Positions 14,700 through 23,058 of a DNA stretch of 47,800 nucleotides are shown here, in pieces. The position numbers and the translations under genes were made by a program. Positions within the stretch are counted from its first letter, which is position 1, and every line of letters starts with the position of its first letter. Origin of the DNA: Duganella guangzhouensis. GTDB taxonomy: Bacteria; Pseudomonadota; Gammaproteobacteria; Burkholderiales; Burkholderiaceae_D. Location of the stretch: assembly GCF_009674535.1 (NCBI RefSeq), contig NZ_WKJK01000029.1, forward strand, positions 1 to 47,800, written 5' to 3'. Below the pieces are notes generated by a model. That model was not told the origin of the DNA. It did not search any database and saw only the letters and a program-made list of their open reading frames with translations.

Positions 14700-16205
14700 T
14701 CAGACCTTCGAGGCATTTGACTTGCGCAGCTTAAACGCTTGAAAGCGTATCAGGCGGTCGGTATCGAGAATCACTGGATGTCGCTCGCCGTAGAGTTCAA
14801 TGAGTTTGGCGCGCAACTGACGTCCCTCGGCGTCGTCATAGGTGTGGTTTTCGATTTTATTGGTGTATTCGACCAGCCAGTTAGCCTCGTCAATCGGTGG
14901 TATCGGATTCACTCTCATGATGTCGTTGAGCGCGACCGCACTTTCAACGCCTTTGATTTCCTGCTCAGGCGGAAGCGCTTCCCATTGATTGAGGCGATTG
15001 CGGTACAAGATACGAATATTTTCGCTAGCGATCGACGTCAACACTTGGGGGCTGTGGGTGGTCACAATAAACTGCAACTTCGGGAAGGCTGCCGAAAGAT
15101 CGGACAGTACTGTTTGCTGCCAGCTTGGATGAAGATGCATGTCGACTTCATCGATCATCACGATGCCACGCGTGAGCGTAGGAGCGTCCATGCCCAGGTG
15201 ATTGTTGAGTTTGTAGCACCGGTACGCAATATCACCCACCAGAGCTAACATGCTACGAATGCCGTCGCTTAGCTGACTGACCTTGAGTACGCCATGAGTA
15301 TCGTGGTGAAGAACCAGTTCTTCGTGCTCAGCGTTATATGCCAGTTCCCCCCAACCTGTGTGCTTGCGCAGTATCTTGTCAATGGCATTTTGGACCGCCT
15401 TGAATGGTGCACTGAGCTCAACAGCGTTTTCTGCGTTCAGGGGCAGGTGCCTTTCGAGATTGCGTATTTGAGCTTGCAAATAGGCTTGGTGAACCCGCGT
15501 AAACCATACGGCAAAGTGCTTATAGCTGGAGAATGGGTCGAGACAATCGCGATAGGCGAATGTGCGCGACTGCGACTGAGGGTCGGTTTCGACATGGACC
15601 GACGTCAGCTTTTTCTGTGCCCAGAGGCGGCCGGTCCCATAGTAACCAAGTACTGGGAGATCATCTGGCACGCCAGGTCTGTCGGTGAAGATGCGCTGTT
15701 GGAGAGCTTGGGCGGTGTCGTTTATGCCAAGCACGCCTACAGGGTTGATCTCTTTGGTTTTCGTACCCTTTCTAACGCTTTCCCGGAAGCGGGTGATTTG
15801 CCACGGCAAACCCTCGGAAAATGTTGCCTTTGGATCCGGTTCCTCCAGATATTTTCTTTCAAGCTGGGGTATCTGGAAGACGCCTTCTTGAAGTAGCTGG
15901 GCAACACACAACGTGCCATCTGCGTTGACCTGTGCTGGTAGGCGCCACTCCATTGAAGATGATTTTTGCTCCGTTTGCACACGTTCGAGAAATACGTCAT
16001 CGATCTGAATCGTAGTTACGTCGTTGGTGGTACTACCTAGATCGAAGCCAGCAACATAGGGCCAGAGCGCCACTTTAACAGCGTCGAGAATGGAGGTTTT
16101 ACCGTGACCGTTTGGCGCCACCAAGACAGTCATCTGCGGGTGGAGCTTCAGCGACAAACTGTCAAAGCATCGGTAGTTCTTAAGTCGAAGGTTGTCAATT
16201 CGCAT
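14700..16205 (-). CDS. ptuA: Septu AAA ATPase PtuA
   Basis: A 501-residue ABC-like ATPase of the OLD/RecF class. It starts MRIDNLRLKNYRCFDSLSLK, the usual opening of these heads, with Walker A APNGHGKTS (Lys36). Later come KVSQLSDGIRSMLALVGD as signature, Walker B GIVMIDEVDMHLHP (Asp352, Glu353) and the H-loop FIVTTHSPQVL. There is no long coiled coil and no TOPRIM domain, which fits PtuA rather than OLD. AAGGAA lies 7-8 bases before the ATG at 16205; the open frame runs further up without a ribosome site. Together with PtuB directly downstream it makes a complete type I Septu system. Confidence 0.88.
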   Translation of the reverse strand: MRIDNLRLKNYRCFDSLSLKLHPQMTVLVAPNGHGKTSILDAVKVALWPYVAGFDLGSTTNDVTTIQIDDVFLERVQTEQKSSSMEWRLPAQVNADGTLCVAQLLQEGVFQIPQLERKYLEEPDPKATFSEGLPWQITRFRESVRKGTKTKEINPVGVLGINDTAQALQQRIFTDRPGVPDDLPVLGYYGTGRLWAQKKLTSVHVETDPQSQSRTFAYRDCLDPFSSYKHFAVWFTRVHQAYLQAQIRNLERHLPLNAENAVELSAPFKAVQNAIDKILRKHTGWGELAYNAEHEELVLHHDTHGVLKVSQLSDGIRSMLALVGDIAYRCYKLNNHLGMDAPTLTRGIVMIDEVDMHLHPSWQQTVLSDLSAAFPKLQFIVTTHSPQVLTSIASENIRILYRNRLNQWEALPPEQEIKGVESAVALNDIMRVNPIPPIDEANWLVEYTNKIENHTYDDAEGRQLRAKLIELYGERHPVILDTDRLIRFQAFKLRKSNASKV

Positions 16206-16602
16206 AGTGATTTCCTTGGGTAGCTTTCTCACCAAACGCTGCATGCAGACTGGTGGCGGTAAATGTTGTCTTCTGTTGGGCTGACAAATGAAAGCTTGTT
16301 GAAGCATGCCAGTGCACCGCGCCGCAGCAAGCCGCACCCGTGCAAGTTTGCCCGCATTTTACATTGTGAACGGTTTCTCCAAAGTGTAGACACATCCCGA
16401 TGCAGAAACATTCCTGCAAACCGGGCAGTAGGACACGTTTTATTAAAGAGCGTTCATTCTTAAAACCGCCAATCTGGCTTTATATATGCCACAACTCGGC
16501 GAGCATCCAGGATACCTACCAGGTATCTCATCTGACAGTCAGTGTCACAGTAAGTTTGAGCCAGTACAGTTAAACTCCGACGTCAGGCACGAGCCCGACA
16601 GC
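16206..16602. other. Intergenic region upstream of ptuA
   Basis: About 400 bases without a convincing gene on either strand, between the ptuA start and the end of the SMC-like gene. It must hold the ptuAB promoter and the 3' end of the upstream transcript. A GATACC-TACCA-GGTATC inverted repeat lies around 16509-16525. No reverse transcriptase or clear retron-like msr-msd fold was seen. Confidence 0.5.
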
Positions 16603-18393
16603 TCATTCGGACAAGAGGTCGGACCGCTTTCCAAGATACATCGACTTTTCCGGGCCACGATACGTCGGTAGCCAGCGCATATCTTGTTTGGCGGTCGGGT
16701 GATCGTACTCCGTTGAAGAGAAGATAAGCTGCGCGTTATGCGCTTCGCACATCCTTTCAAGTTCGGTGATGTATCTTGCCAAATCGGCTGTGTGGAGCTC
16801 GTCTTGCTTAGGTGTATCCAAAATCAAGAAACGGAACGGACTGCTCTCATCGGCGAGGTAAGCCTCTAACAGCGCCGCGTGAATGGCAAGCACTAGTCGA
16901 CTGGTCGTGCTGCTTGTGCCTCCGCTACCAATGGTTTCCAGCGTTTCCCCCCCGAAGGTGAAACGCAGGTTCAGGTCAATGTCCACATGCCTTGAAACGC
17001 TGGTGGTGTCGAGTGTGTCCATCCATTTAACGGTTAGCTCACGCAGTTTCCGTCGCAGCTCGTTGAACGCGTGGTCAGCCCTTCCAGTGTTTGCTAGTTC
17101 TTCAATGCGTTCTTGAATGCGATCACGCTCTCGCTCCAATCTGAAAAGTTTCGAACGCTCATCCTTTAACCCAGTGATTCGGCCCAGTTCGCTCTGAGCA
17201 GTGACAAGCTGTCTAGTGAGCGCCTGTACGGCCGTCACCAACTGGTCGGCGCTGGAAGTACTTGACGACTCGAGACTCTCGACGAGGGTTTGCCGCTCCG
17301 CGCCCATTTCCTCAAGCCGTTCTTCCAACTGCTCGATACGAATCTCAGCTCGCTGACTATTTCGTTCAAGGTCCTTGATTTGATCCTTGAGGTACAGCAG
17401 ATTTTTCCCGTACGAATCGGCGCTCCCGAGGAAAAGTCCACAGTTGGGAGCACGGCAGATTTCGTGAAATGACGTGAACACCCCGCGCGCCTCTTCGTTC
17501 AAGCTAAGGGTCTTAACTTCGCCGTCAATCTCTGCGCGGATGACTTCGATACCTGCAACCCGATTTTGCAATTCGAAGAGCTCCAACTGGCGCCCCCGGA
17601 TTTGCACGTCTTTCTGGTGTAGCAGTTGCGTTAATGCCGAGCTCGCCGCCCCCTTAGAGTCTACCGAAGCACGAAGTCCGTCGATCTGCTGGGTCAAATT
17701 CTCACAGGTCCGTTGCAGTGCGGCTTGATTTGCATCGCTGCCATCAACGCCCCGGCTCTGATACTCAAGCACGCGCTGCGCGGCAACGATCTTGCGGGTC
17801 TGCGCCTCCAATGCACTCTTTTCTTCGATTAGCGACTTCTTAACTTCGAACGAGTGCTTGGGATTCAAGCCGAACGCGAACCGCACCATTTCAGCAAACT
17901 GATCCGTTATAAAGGAGCTAGGGGCGCGGTACGCAGTTGAGTATCCGTGCCCCTGGATCAAGTAGAAGAGTGGAAGTAGGGTCGCGATGTACGGCTGCGT
18001 TTCCTGTCCCTGCGTTGATACAAGCCTTGGTGGCTTAAGTCCAAGCAGTTGAAAAAGCGCGGCCGAGAATGATGCCTCGGAATGGTGCTCAGTTTGCTCG
18101 CCATCGAAGTCAATCTCGGCATAGAAGATCCCATTCTTCGCCTCAATGGAACGCCGAATCGTAAGTGGCCTACCGTCAGCTTCGGCTTGTAAGATTACAG
18201 AGTTGCACTTCTCAAGGATTTCAGCCCTAAAGTTGTTGGGAAACCCCAGCGCTGAAGCGAGCATACGCACGACGGGAGACTTTCCGCTGCCGTTCGCGGC
18301 GAAGAGCATAGTGGTTCGGTGCCCGAATTCAAGGACTGGAGTTTCCCAGCCTCCCTCGCCCAGCGGCTCTACTTGAAGTGACTTCAATCTCAA
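16603..18393 (-). CDS. lmuB: Lamassu SMC-like ATPase (LmuB/DdmC type)
   Basis: A 596-residue SMC/Rad50-like ATPase. Walker A is FAANGSGKSP (Lys38), two long coiled-coil arms fill about 180-450 around a Cys-x5-Cys turn (ICRAPNCGLF), and the C-terminal half of the head has GSGGTSSTTSRLVLAIHAAL as signature and FRFLILDTPKQDE as Walker B (Asp526). Translation probably starts at a TTG (18393) that overlaps the stop of the gene before as TTGA, with GGGGGGAA 5 bases upstream; no better start exists before the P-loop. It is the last gene of an effector / middle component / ATPase operon, the order of Vibrio DdmABC and of ABC-3C systems. The ATPase is the expected DNA sensor that licenses the nuclease. 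Confidence 0.8.
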   Translation of the reverse strand: MRLKSLQVEPLGEGGWETPVLEFGHRTTMLFAANGSGKSPVVRMLASALGFPNNFRAEILEKCNSVILQAEADGRPLTIRRSIEAKNGIFYAEIDFDGEQTEHHSEASFSAALFQLLGLKPPRLVSTQGQETQPYIATLLPLFYLIQGHGYSTAYRAPSSFITDQFAEMVRFAFGLNPKHSFEVKKSLIEEKSALEAQTRKIVAAQRVLEYQSRGVDGSDANQAALQRTCENLTQQIDGLRASVDSKGAASSALTQLLHQKDVQIRGRQLELFELQNRVAGIEVIRAEIDGEVKTLSLNEEARGVFTSFHEICRAPNCGLFLGSADSYGKNLLYLKDQIKDLERNSQRAEIRIEQLEERLEEMGAERQTLVESLESSSTSSADQLVTAVQALTRQLVTAQSELGRITGLKDERSKLFRLERERDRIQERIEELANTGRADHAFNELRRKLRELTVKWMDTLDTTSVSRHVDIDLNLRFTFGGETLETIGSGGTSSTTSRLVLAIHAALLEAYLADESSPFRFLILDTPKQDELHTADLARYITELERMCEAHNAQLIFSSTEYDHPTAKQDMRWLPTYRGPEKSMYLGKRSDLLSE

Positions 18394-18869
18394 TTTACTT
18401 CCCCCCTGACTCGAGCTTCGTCCCTGATGTACTGATAGCTAAGTTCGATCGTTTTCAATGAGTGAGCCAGAAAACTTTCTCCCTCCACGGCGCCGCTATA
18501 GACCTTTTTGCCCAAGTCGGTAGCAGAGATTTCGCGCGTTACCTTGTCGATGATGATCAGCCCCGTCGTATCCAAAAACGTCAAGGCCTTGATAGTCCTA
18601 ATGCGCAGGTTGCCGGACCAACCAATGTCCTGCGATGAACCCTTAAAGCCCGGCACTGTTCGCTCCAAGCACTCTCCAACCAGTTGACCAATCTCTGGCA
18701 GTTCCGGCTTTGAGCGGCCTTTCGAGATGGCCAAGATGGTCATCGCAAGCAAGGGCAGCTGAAATAGAGCTTCGTTGTCGAGCCTGTGCATTGGCGAAGG
18801 ACCGTTACCAGACAGGTTCAACTTGAGGCCAAGGCGTCTGGCTTCACTGAAAAATTCGGTCGAGATCAT
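18390..18869 (-). CDS. lmuC: Lamassu middle component (LmuC/DdmB type)
   Basis: A 159-residue protein between effector and ATPase genes, overlapping both by 4 bases (ATGA with the gene before, TTGA with the gene after). AGGAGA lies 8 bases before the ATG. It opens with a region common to ABC three-component middle components (DNEALFQLPLLAMTILAISK) and ends in a winged-helix-like part (ALTFLDTTGLIIIDKVTREI then SATDLGKKVYSG). Its role in the family is to join the nuclease to the SMC-like dimer. The assignment rests on position and size more than on sequence. Confidence 0.7.
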   Translation of the reverse strand: MISTEFFSEARRLGLKLNLSGNGPSPMHRLDNEALFQLPLLAMTILAISKGRSKPELPEIGQLVGECLERTVPGFKGSSQDIGWSGNLRIRTIKALTFLDTTGLIIIDKVTREISATDLGKKVYSGAVEGESFLAHSLKTIELSYQYIRDEARVRGEVN

Positions 18870-20029
18870 CGTGTCGCTCTCCTAACGATTGCGGCGCAGA
18901 AGCCTCCGAACACGAGGTCAACGTCCAGCGCCCCGAACTTCTTGCTGTTCGAGTCCAATATCTCTTGAACAAATTTCTCGAGGTCCGCCAGGACGCCGCC
19001 AGCAAGGAGCCACGCCTTGCACCTACTGTCGATTTCGTCGAGCAAAAGGTTCAAAGTAAAGTCTGGGAATGTGTGGCGCGCGCTTCTGAGCCAAACGTCC
19101 CAGGATACTTTAGCTCTCGATGCCGCCTCGATCATGGACTCCGTAGCGCCAACCTCCCTCAGCTTTCGCTGAAGGATTGACGCGTTCTTAATTGCAGCTG
19201 GGTCACCGCCTTGCTGCAGCGTGTTGTACACCTGAGTGGAGATGCTCAAGACGTTAAGCAGGTCCTCAAGACCGACTCCGGTCGCTAAATCGATTTCGGA
19301 CTGGGACAGCCCACTGATCGGAGCGCAGGACCTCTCCTCTACCAGCGCCACCAAGCTTCTCGCGATCCGCTCAACCTCGTCCTGATGCAGCTCGATCTCG
19401 GAATATTTCCATATGGCGTTGTGCGCGGCAATTCCAAACGCCTCAAGGGTGTCCCCAATGTACTGAACATTGGGCAACAAGGACAGCTTCTTGCGGGCCG
19501 CTTCAACTTGCTCAGGCGATAGCGGGACGTCCGGCGATACGATGGCAGCAAACTTCTCGATAAACTGGCGGGTGTATTTCTTGCTGGACGTCCCAGCAGC
19601 AAGATCTGCGACGAGGTCATGTACTTCGTCTTTGAAGTGAACATTGCTAAGAATCGTTACCTCTCGACACTGGTCGCCAAACTCGATCGTATGCAGGAAA
19701 AGCTTGCCGGCGATACTGCTTCGAATAGCATCCAGTTTCAGCGGGGTGTCAAGCGCGCCCGTCTTTTTCAAGGCAAACAACTCACCAATGTCCCATTGCT
19801 GATTGGGCCTGCCTTTTGTCTTTACCTGAAAGAAGTGGTATTCGATCACGCCAGCAACAGTTCTGCGAACGATGAAATCGTCATGGTAATCGCAATAGAT
19901 GCGGTCAACTTCCGTGCCCTTCAGAATTTCCAGCGCTGCGAACGCAGCTGCTTGATACTGCATCTGGAATCGCACCATGGTGTCGCGGCCGACAGTTTCG
20001 CGCGGTACTTTCTCATGGATTAGGTCCAT
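18866..20029 (-). CDS. lmuA: Lamassu effector: Cap4/DUF4297-type nuclease (LmuA/DdmA type)
   Basis: A 387-residue effector. The N-terminal domain is a PD-(D/E)XK nuclease of the Cap4/DUF4297 group: GRDTMVRFQMQYQAAAFAAL, then DRIYCDYHDDFIV (Asp51), then EYHFFQVKTKG with the Q68-x-K70 catalytic pair. About 250 mostly helical residues follow, ending in a region likely to bind the middle component. The start at 20029 (MDLIHEKVPRETVG) gives the family's usual short lead before the GRDT-RF motif, but its ribosome site is weak; an ATG at 20089 is a real alternative. In Lamassu and DdmABC this nuclease degrades phage or plasmid DNA after activation. A LexA-type box lies upstream. Confidence 0.82.
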   Translation of the reverse strand: MDLIHEKVPRETVGRDTMVRFQMQYQAAAFAALEILKGTEVDRIYCDYHDDFIVRRTVAGVIEYHFFQVKTKGRPNQQWDIGELFALKKTGALDTPLKLDAIRSSIAGKLFLHTIEFGDQCREVTILSNVHFKDEVHDLVADLAAGTSSKKYTRQFIEKFAAIVSPDVPLSPEQVEAARKKLSLLPNVQYIGDTLEAFGIAAHNAIWKYSEIELHQDEVERIARSLVALVEERSCAPISGLSQSEIDLATGVGLEDLLNVLSISTQVYNTLQQGGDPAAIKNASILQRKLREVGATESMIEAASRAKVSWDVWLRSARHTFPDFTLNLLLDEIDSRCKAWLLAGGVLADLEKFVQEILDSNSKKFGALDVDLVFGGFCAAIVRRATR

Positions 20030-20202
20030 GGCTATTGTTTTACCCCATCTAGATTGCCCAAGCACAATTTGTATCAGATTTTCAAGCATTCGCCTAGGTC
20101 CTATATTACCTTTTCGATAATTAATAGGGTTGTGGGCTGCACAACTTTGGCTCGACAATGCGGCGGGCAGCTGGCTATAACCTAGAGAGAAGTAGGGATC
20201 CA

Positions 20203-20222
20203 TACTGTATAATTATACAGTT
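20203..20222. promoter_or_regulatory. LexA-type SOS box
   Basis: CTGTATAATTATACAG at 20205-20220 is a perfect palindrome matching CTG-N10-CAG with the AT-rich centre of the proteobacterial SOS box (consensus TACTGTATATATATACAGTA). It also contains a TATAAT, so LexA would cover the minus-10. The nearest gene reading away is lmuA, 174 bases downstream; nothing convincing lies to the right for 600 bases. LexA control of the Lamassu operon is inferred. Confidence 0.7.
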
Positions 20223-20853
20223 GTTCGTGTCTTAATTCTGGAGTTTAGGCTAGCGTTATTAGCCTGCTCCGAGCTTGCTGTCGGCGAACGGGCAAAGTGG
20301 GCGCTATGGGGAGCGGAAGCTGCCGCTAGTCTGAAACTGTTTCTCAGATGAGGTCCGAGCCATACGCCGATCTACTTCGCCGCATCCTCCTGCAGCAAGC
20401 GCACTAATGCAAGGGGCGGGACTAGCCTCGTATTGGAATGGTTTGTTTTCGGCCCTGTACTTAAGGGATCGGGCGGTATCGCTAAGGCGCGTGCATGGCA
20501 ATGGATGGTTCAGCTGACGCCGGAACAAGAGCGGCTAGCGCGACTGCACCGTCGATCCGAATGGACACAGACTCCTTGAAATTCAAGGCGAACCAGCGAA
20601 GTTCTGCGCACGAAGCACTGCGACCACTTGACTTCCCAGTAACGAATTGTGTTAGAAGGGAAATCTGCTTTCGACGTAATGAGGAGGCCACCAGTAATGA
20701 GAGCAGTTGGCGAAATGCCTTACTCGTTTGCATCCTACAGGGGGTGTAACCATGGCTTACACCCAATCAAATCTTATTTTGATAGTCAAATTGTTAGTTT
20801 GATGTGGCTTCCTCTACGTTTTCTCAATCAAATCAAACACTTGCGATGACTTT
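20223..20853. other. Gene-free junction between the defence island and tRNA-Ser
   Basis: No full gene is supportable here. A stop-free frame from about 20350 to 20579 on the + strand ends in protein-like sequence (AKARAWQWMVQLTPEQERLA then RLHRRSEWTQTP) without a clear start; it may be the 3' end of a lost gene. At 20742-20764 GGGTGTAA and TTACACCC form an 8-bp inverted repeat around CCATGGC. Several TCAAA/TTTGA repeats lie between 20765 and 20845. Islands commonly insert at tRNA 3' ends, so the right attachment site may be here, but no copy of the tRNA end was found inside the window. Confidence 0.4.
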
Positions 20854-20854
20854 A

Positions 20855-20944
20855 TGGCGGAAGCGGTGAGATTCGAACTCACGAACGGCTCACACCGTCG
20901 GCAGTTTTCAAGACTGCTGCCTTCAACCACTCGGCCACGCTTCC
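20855..20944 (-). tRNA. tRNA-Ser (anticodon TGA)
   Basis: Read leftward, the acceptor arms GGAAGCG (from 20944) and CGCTTCC pair, followed by G and an encoded CCA ending at 20855. The anticodon stem GCAGT/ACTGC encloses the loop CTTGAAA with anticodon TGA, read as Ser for UCA codons. A long variable arm and the T-loop TTCGAAT are present, as expected of a class II tRNA of 90 nt. Confidence 0.97.
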
Positions 20945-20956
20945 TAAGTGTGCAAC

Positions 20957-20962
20957 ATTATA
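20957..20962 (-). promoter_or_regulatory. Minus-10 box of tRNA-Ser
   Basis: A perfect TATAAT (leftward) lies 12 bases before the tRNA 5' end, overlapping nothing but the tail end region of the neighbouring GGDEF-EAL gene. No good minus-35 is visible. The short distance predicts a leader of about six bases. Confidence 0.5.
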
Positions 20963-20970
20963 CAGATTTC

Positions 20971-23055
20971 TCACGCCGCCCGGGAAGATCTTCCTGGCAG
21001 CCAATTTTCGCGCAGGGCGCGCTCGAATTCGTCCGCTTCCAGCGGCTTGGAGAATAAATAGCCCTGCACTTCGTCACAGCCGGAGTTTTTCAGGAAGGTC
21101 AGCTGCTCCATCGTTTCCACGCCCTCAGCGATCACTTTGTGCTTCAGCTGCTGGGCGATGCTGATGATGGTGTTGGCAATCGCGCAATCGTTGGTGTCGT
21201 CCGGGATGCCTATCGTAAACGAGCGGTCGATCTTCAAGGTGTCGATCGGGAAGCGTTTCAGGTAGGACAGCGATGAATAGCCGGTGCCGAAATCGTCCAG
21301 CGACAAGGTCACGCCCATGGCGGTGATCCGGTCCATGATGCCGATCACGCGGTCGATGTTGTGCATCAGCGTGCTTTCGGTGATTTCCAGTTCCAGCCAC
21401 GATGGTTCCAGGCCGTAGCGCTTCAACGTATCCGACACCCGCCCCGGCAAGGCGGCGGTGAATTCGCGCGCGGAGACGTTGACCGCCAATCGGATCGGCG
21501 GCAGTCCGGCATCTTTCCACGCCTGCGCCTGCGCGCAGGCCGTCTCCAGCACCCATTCACCCACTTGCACCACCAGCCCGGTCGCTTCGGCCAGTGGGAT
21601 AAACTCGGACGGAGGCACCAGTCCGCGCTCGGGATGGCGCCAGCGCACCAGCGCTTCGGCGCCGATGATTTTGCCGTCGGCGATGGCGTATTTGGGCTGG
21701 TAGTGCAGCAGCAGCTCGCCGTTGCCGAGCGCGTTGCGCAGGCCGGTTTCGATGCGCATGCGTTCCTGCATGCCCTGGTTCATGTCCTGGCTGTAGAAGG
21801 CGATGTGGTCGCCATCCGCCCCACCCTCTTGCTTGGCACGGTACATGGCGATGTCAGCCAATCGCAGCAGGGTTTCGGCATCGTTACCATCCTGCGGGTA
21901 GACGCTGATACCGATGCTGCCGCCGACCCGCAGGTCGTGGCCATCGATGTAGATGGCTTCGTTCAGCGTGGCCAGCAGTTTTTGCGCCACCATGCTGGCT
22001 TCGAAGTGCTGGCCGATGTCGAACAGGCCGACCGCGAATTCGTCGCCGCCCAGCCGCGCCACCAGATCCTGGTCGCGCAGCACGGTGCGGAAGCGGCGCG
22101 CCACTTCGACCAGCAACTCGTCACCGATCTTGCGCCCCAAGGTGTCGTTGATCAGCTTGAAGCGGTTGAGGTCGATGAACAGCACGCAGCCATGCGCTTT
22201 GTTGCGCTGGGCCACCATCAAGGCCTGGTCGACCAGCTTGGTCAGCAAGGTGCGATTCGGCAGGTTGGTCAGCGCGTCGTAATACGCGAGGTGGTGGATG
22301 CGCTCCTCGGCCAGCTTGCGTTCGGTGATGTCGGTCAGGTAGGCGATCAGGCCAATCGAGCGGTCGTTGATATCGCACAGCGGCGACAGCGACAAGCTGG
22401 CCCAGAACACTTCGCCACTTTTCTTTTTGCGCCGCACTTCCATCAGCCGCCCGCCCTGTTCGAGGAAGGCGTCGTGGAAGCCGATGTCTTCGTCGTCGTA
22501 CAGGAACAGGATGTTGCGCCCCACCGCTTCCACCGCGGTGTAGCCGAACAGCCGTTCGGCGCCCTTGTTCCAGCTGATGATGAAGCCGTTCATGTCCATG
22601 GTCAGCACCGACTCATGGATTTGATCGAGGATTTGCGCCTGGTGCTGCAGCTGGGCCTCGACCTGGACGTAGGCGTGCGTGGTGCGCTGGGCCACCGAGT
22701 GAACCTGCATCACGCTGCCCAGCAGGCTGGCCAGGCTGGCCAGGTGCTGGCGGTCCAGCTCGCTATAGGAGGCGCGGCCGGACACCACGAAGCGGCCGAA
22801 ATGCTGGTCGTCGAAGCGCACTTCCTGGGTCAGGCTGGGCACGGCGTCGTCGTTGGCGGCCAGCACGGGTTCCAGCGGCGGCTCCAGCAACAGCGCCACC
22901 GCGTCGGCCGGGATGAACTCGCCCAGCGGGCTGCTCAGCACGGCGCGCACGATGCGGCTCAGTTCCTCGATCAGGGCTGTCCCGCGCAAGCGCAACACCG
23001 CGTCGCATAAGGCCGCGCTGTTGGTCAGGAGATCGGGGACGGGAGGCGCGTACAT
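20971..23055 (-). CDS. PAS-GGDEF-EAL c-di-GMP protein
   Basis: A 694-residue cytoplasmic signalling protein. Residues ~1-140 look GAF-like, followed by a PAS domain (QILDQIHESVLTMDMNGFII) with a PAC tail ending LIAYLTDITERK. The GGDEF domain has an intact active site (ARLGGDEFAV) with an RDQD inhibitory site five residues before it. The EAL domain keeps its key residues: GAEALVRWRHP, NVSAREF, ELEITES, DDFGTGYSSLSYL, KIDRSF and IAEGVE. Both cyclase and phosphodiesterase activity are therefore possible. It follows the HDOD gene after 3 bases, so the two are co-transcribed and probably work together. Confidence 0.93.
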   Translation of the reverse strand: MYAPPVPDLLTNSAALCDAVLRLRGTALIEELSRIVRAVLSSPLGEFIPADAVALLLEPPLEPVLAANDDAVPSLTQEVRFDDQHFGRFVVSGRASYSELDRQHLASLASLLGSVMQVHSVAQRTTHAYVQVEAQLQHQAQILDQIHESVLTMDMNGFIISWNKGAERLFGYTAVEAVGRNILFLYDDEDIGFHDAFLEQGGRLMEVRRKKKSGEVFWASLSLSPLCDINDRSIGLIAYLTDITERKLAEERIHHLAYYDALTNLPNRTLLTKLVDQALMVAQRNKAHGCVLFIDLNRFKLINDTLGRKIGDELLVEVARRFRTVLRDQDLVARLGGDEFAVGLFDIGQHFEASMVAQKLLATLNEAIYIDGHDLRVGGSIGISVYPQDGNDAETLLRLADIAMYRAKQEGGADGDHIAFYSQDMNQGMQERMRIETGLRNALGNGELLLHYQPKYAIADGKIIGAEALVRWRHPERGLVPPSEFIPLAEATGLVVQVGEWVLETACAQAQAWKDAGLPPIRLAVNVSAREFTAALPGRVSDTLKRYGLEPSWLELEITESTLMHNIDRVIGIMDRITAMGVTLSLDDFGTGYSSLSYLKRFPIDTLKIDRSFTIGIPDDTNDCAIANTIISIAQQLKHKVIAEGVETMEQLTFLKNSGCDEVQGYLFSKPLEADEFERALRENWLPGRSSRAA

Positions 23056-23058
23056 GGG

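Noticed and set aside
14002..16602. Retron (Ec78-type) around ptuAB
   Set aside because: No reverse transcriptase frame and no clear msr-msd structure next to the pair.
20030..20110. P-loop-like GQSRWGKT just upstream of the chosen lmuA start
   Set aside because: It matches the Walker A pattern but lies outside the family's usual N-terminus and is followed by no other ATPase motif; probably chance in the leader, though the start at 20089 would include it.
20482..20766. 94-codon leftward frame in the island-tRNA junction
   Set aside because: No ribosome site, no homology recognised, and it crosses the inverted repeat at 20742-20764.
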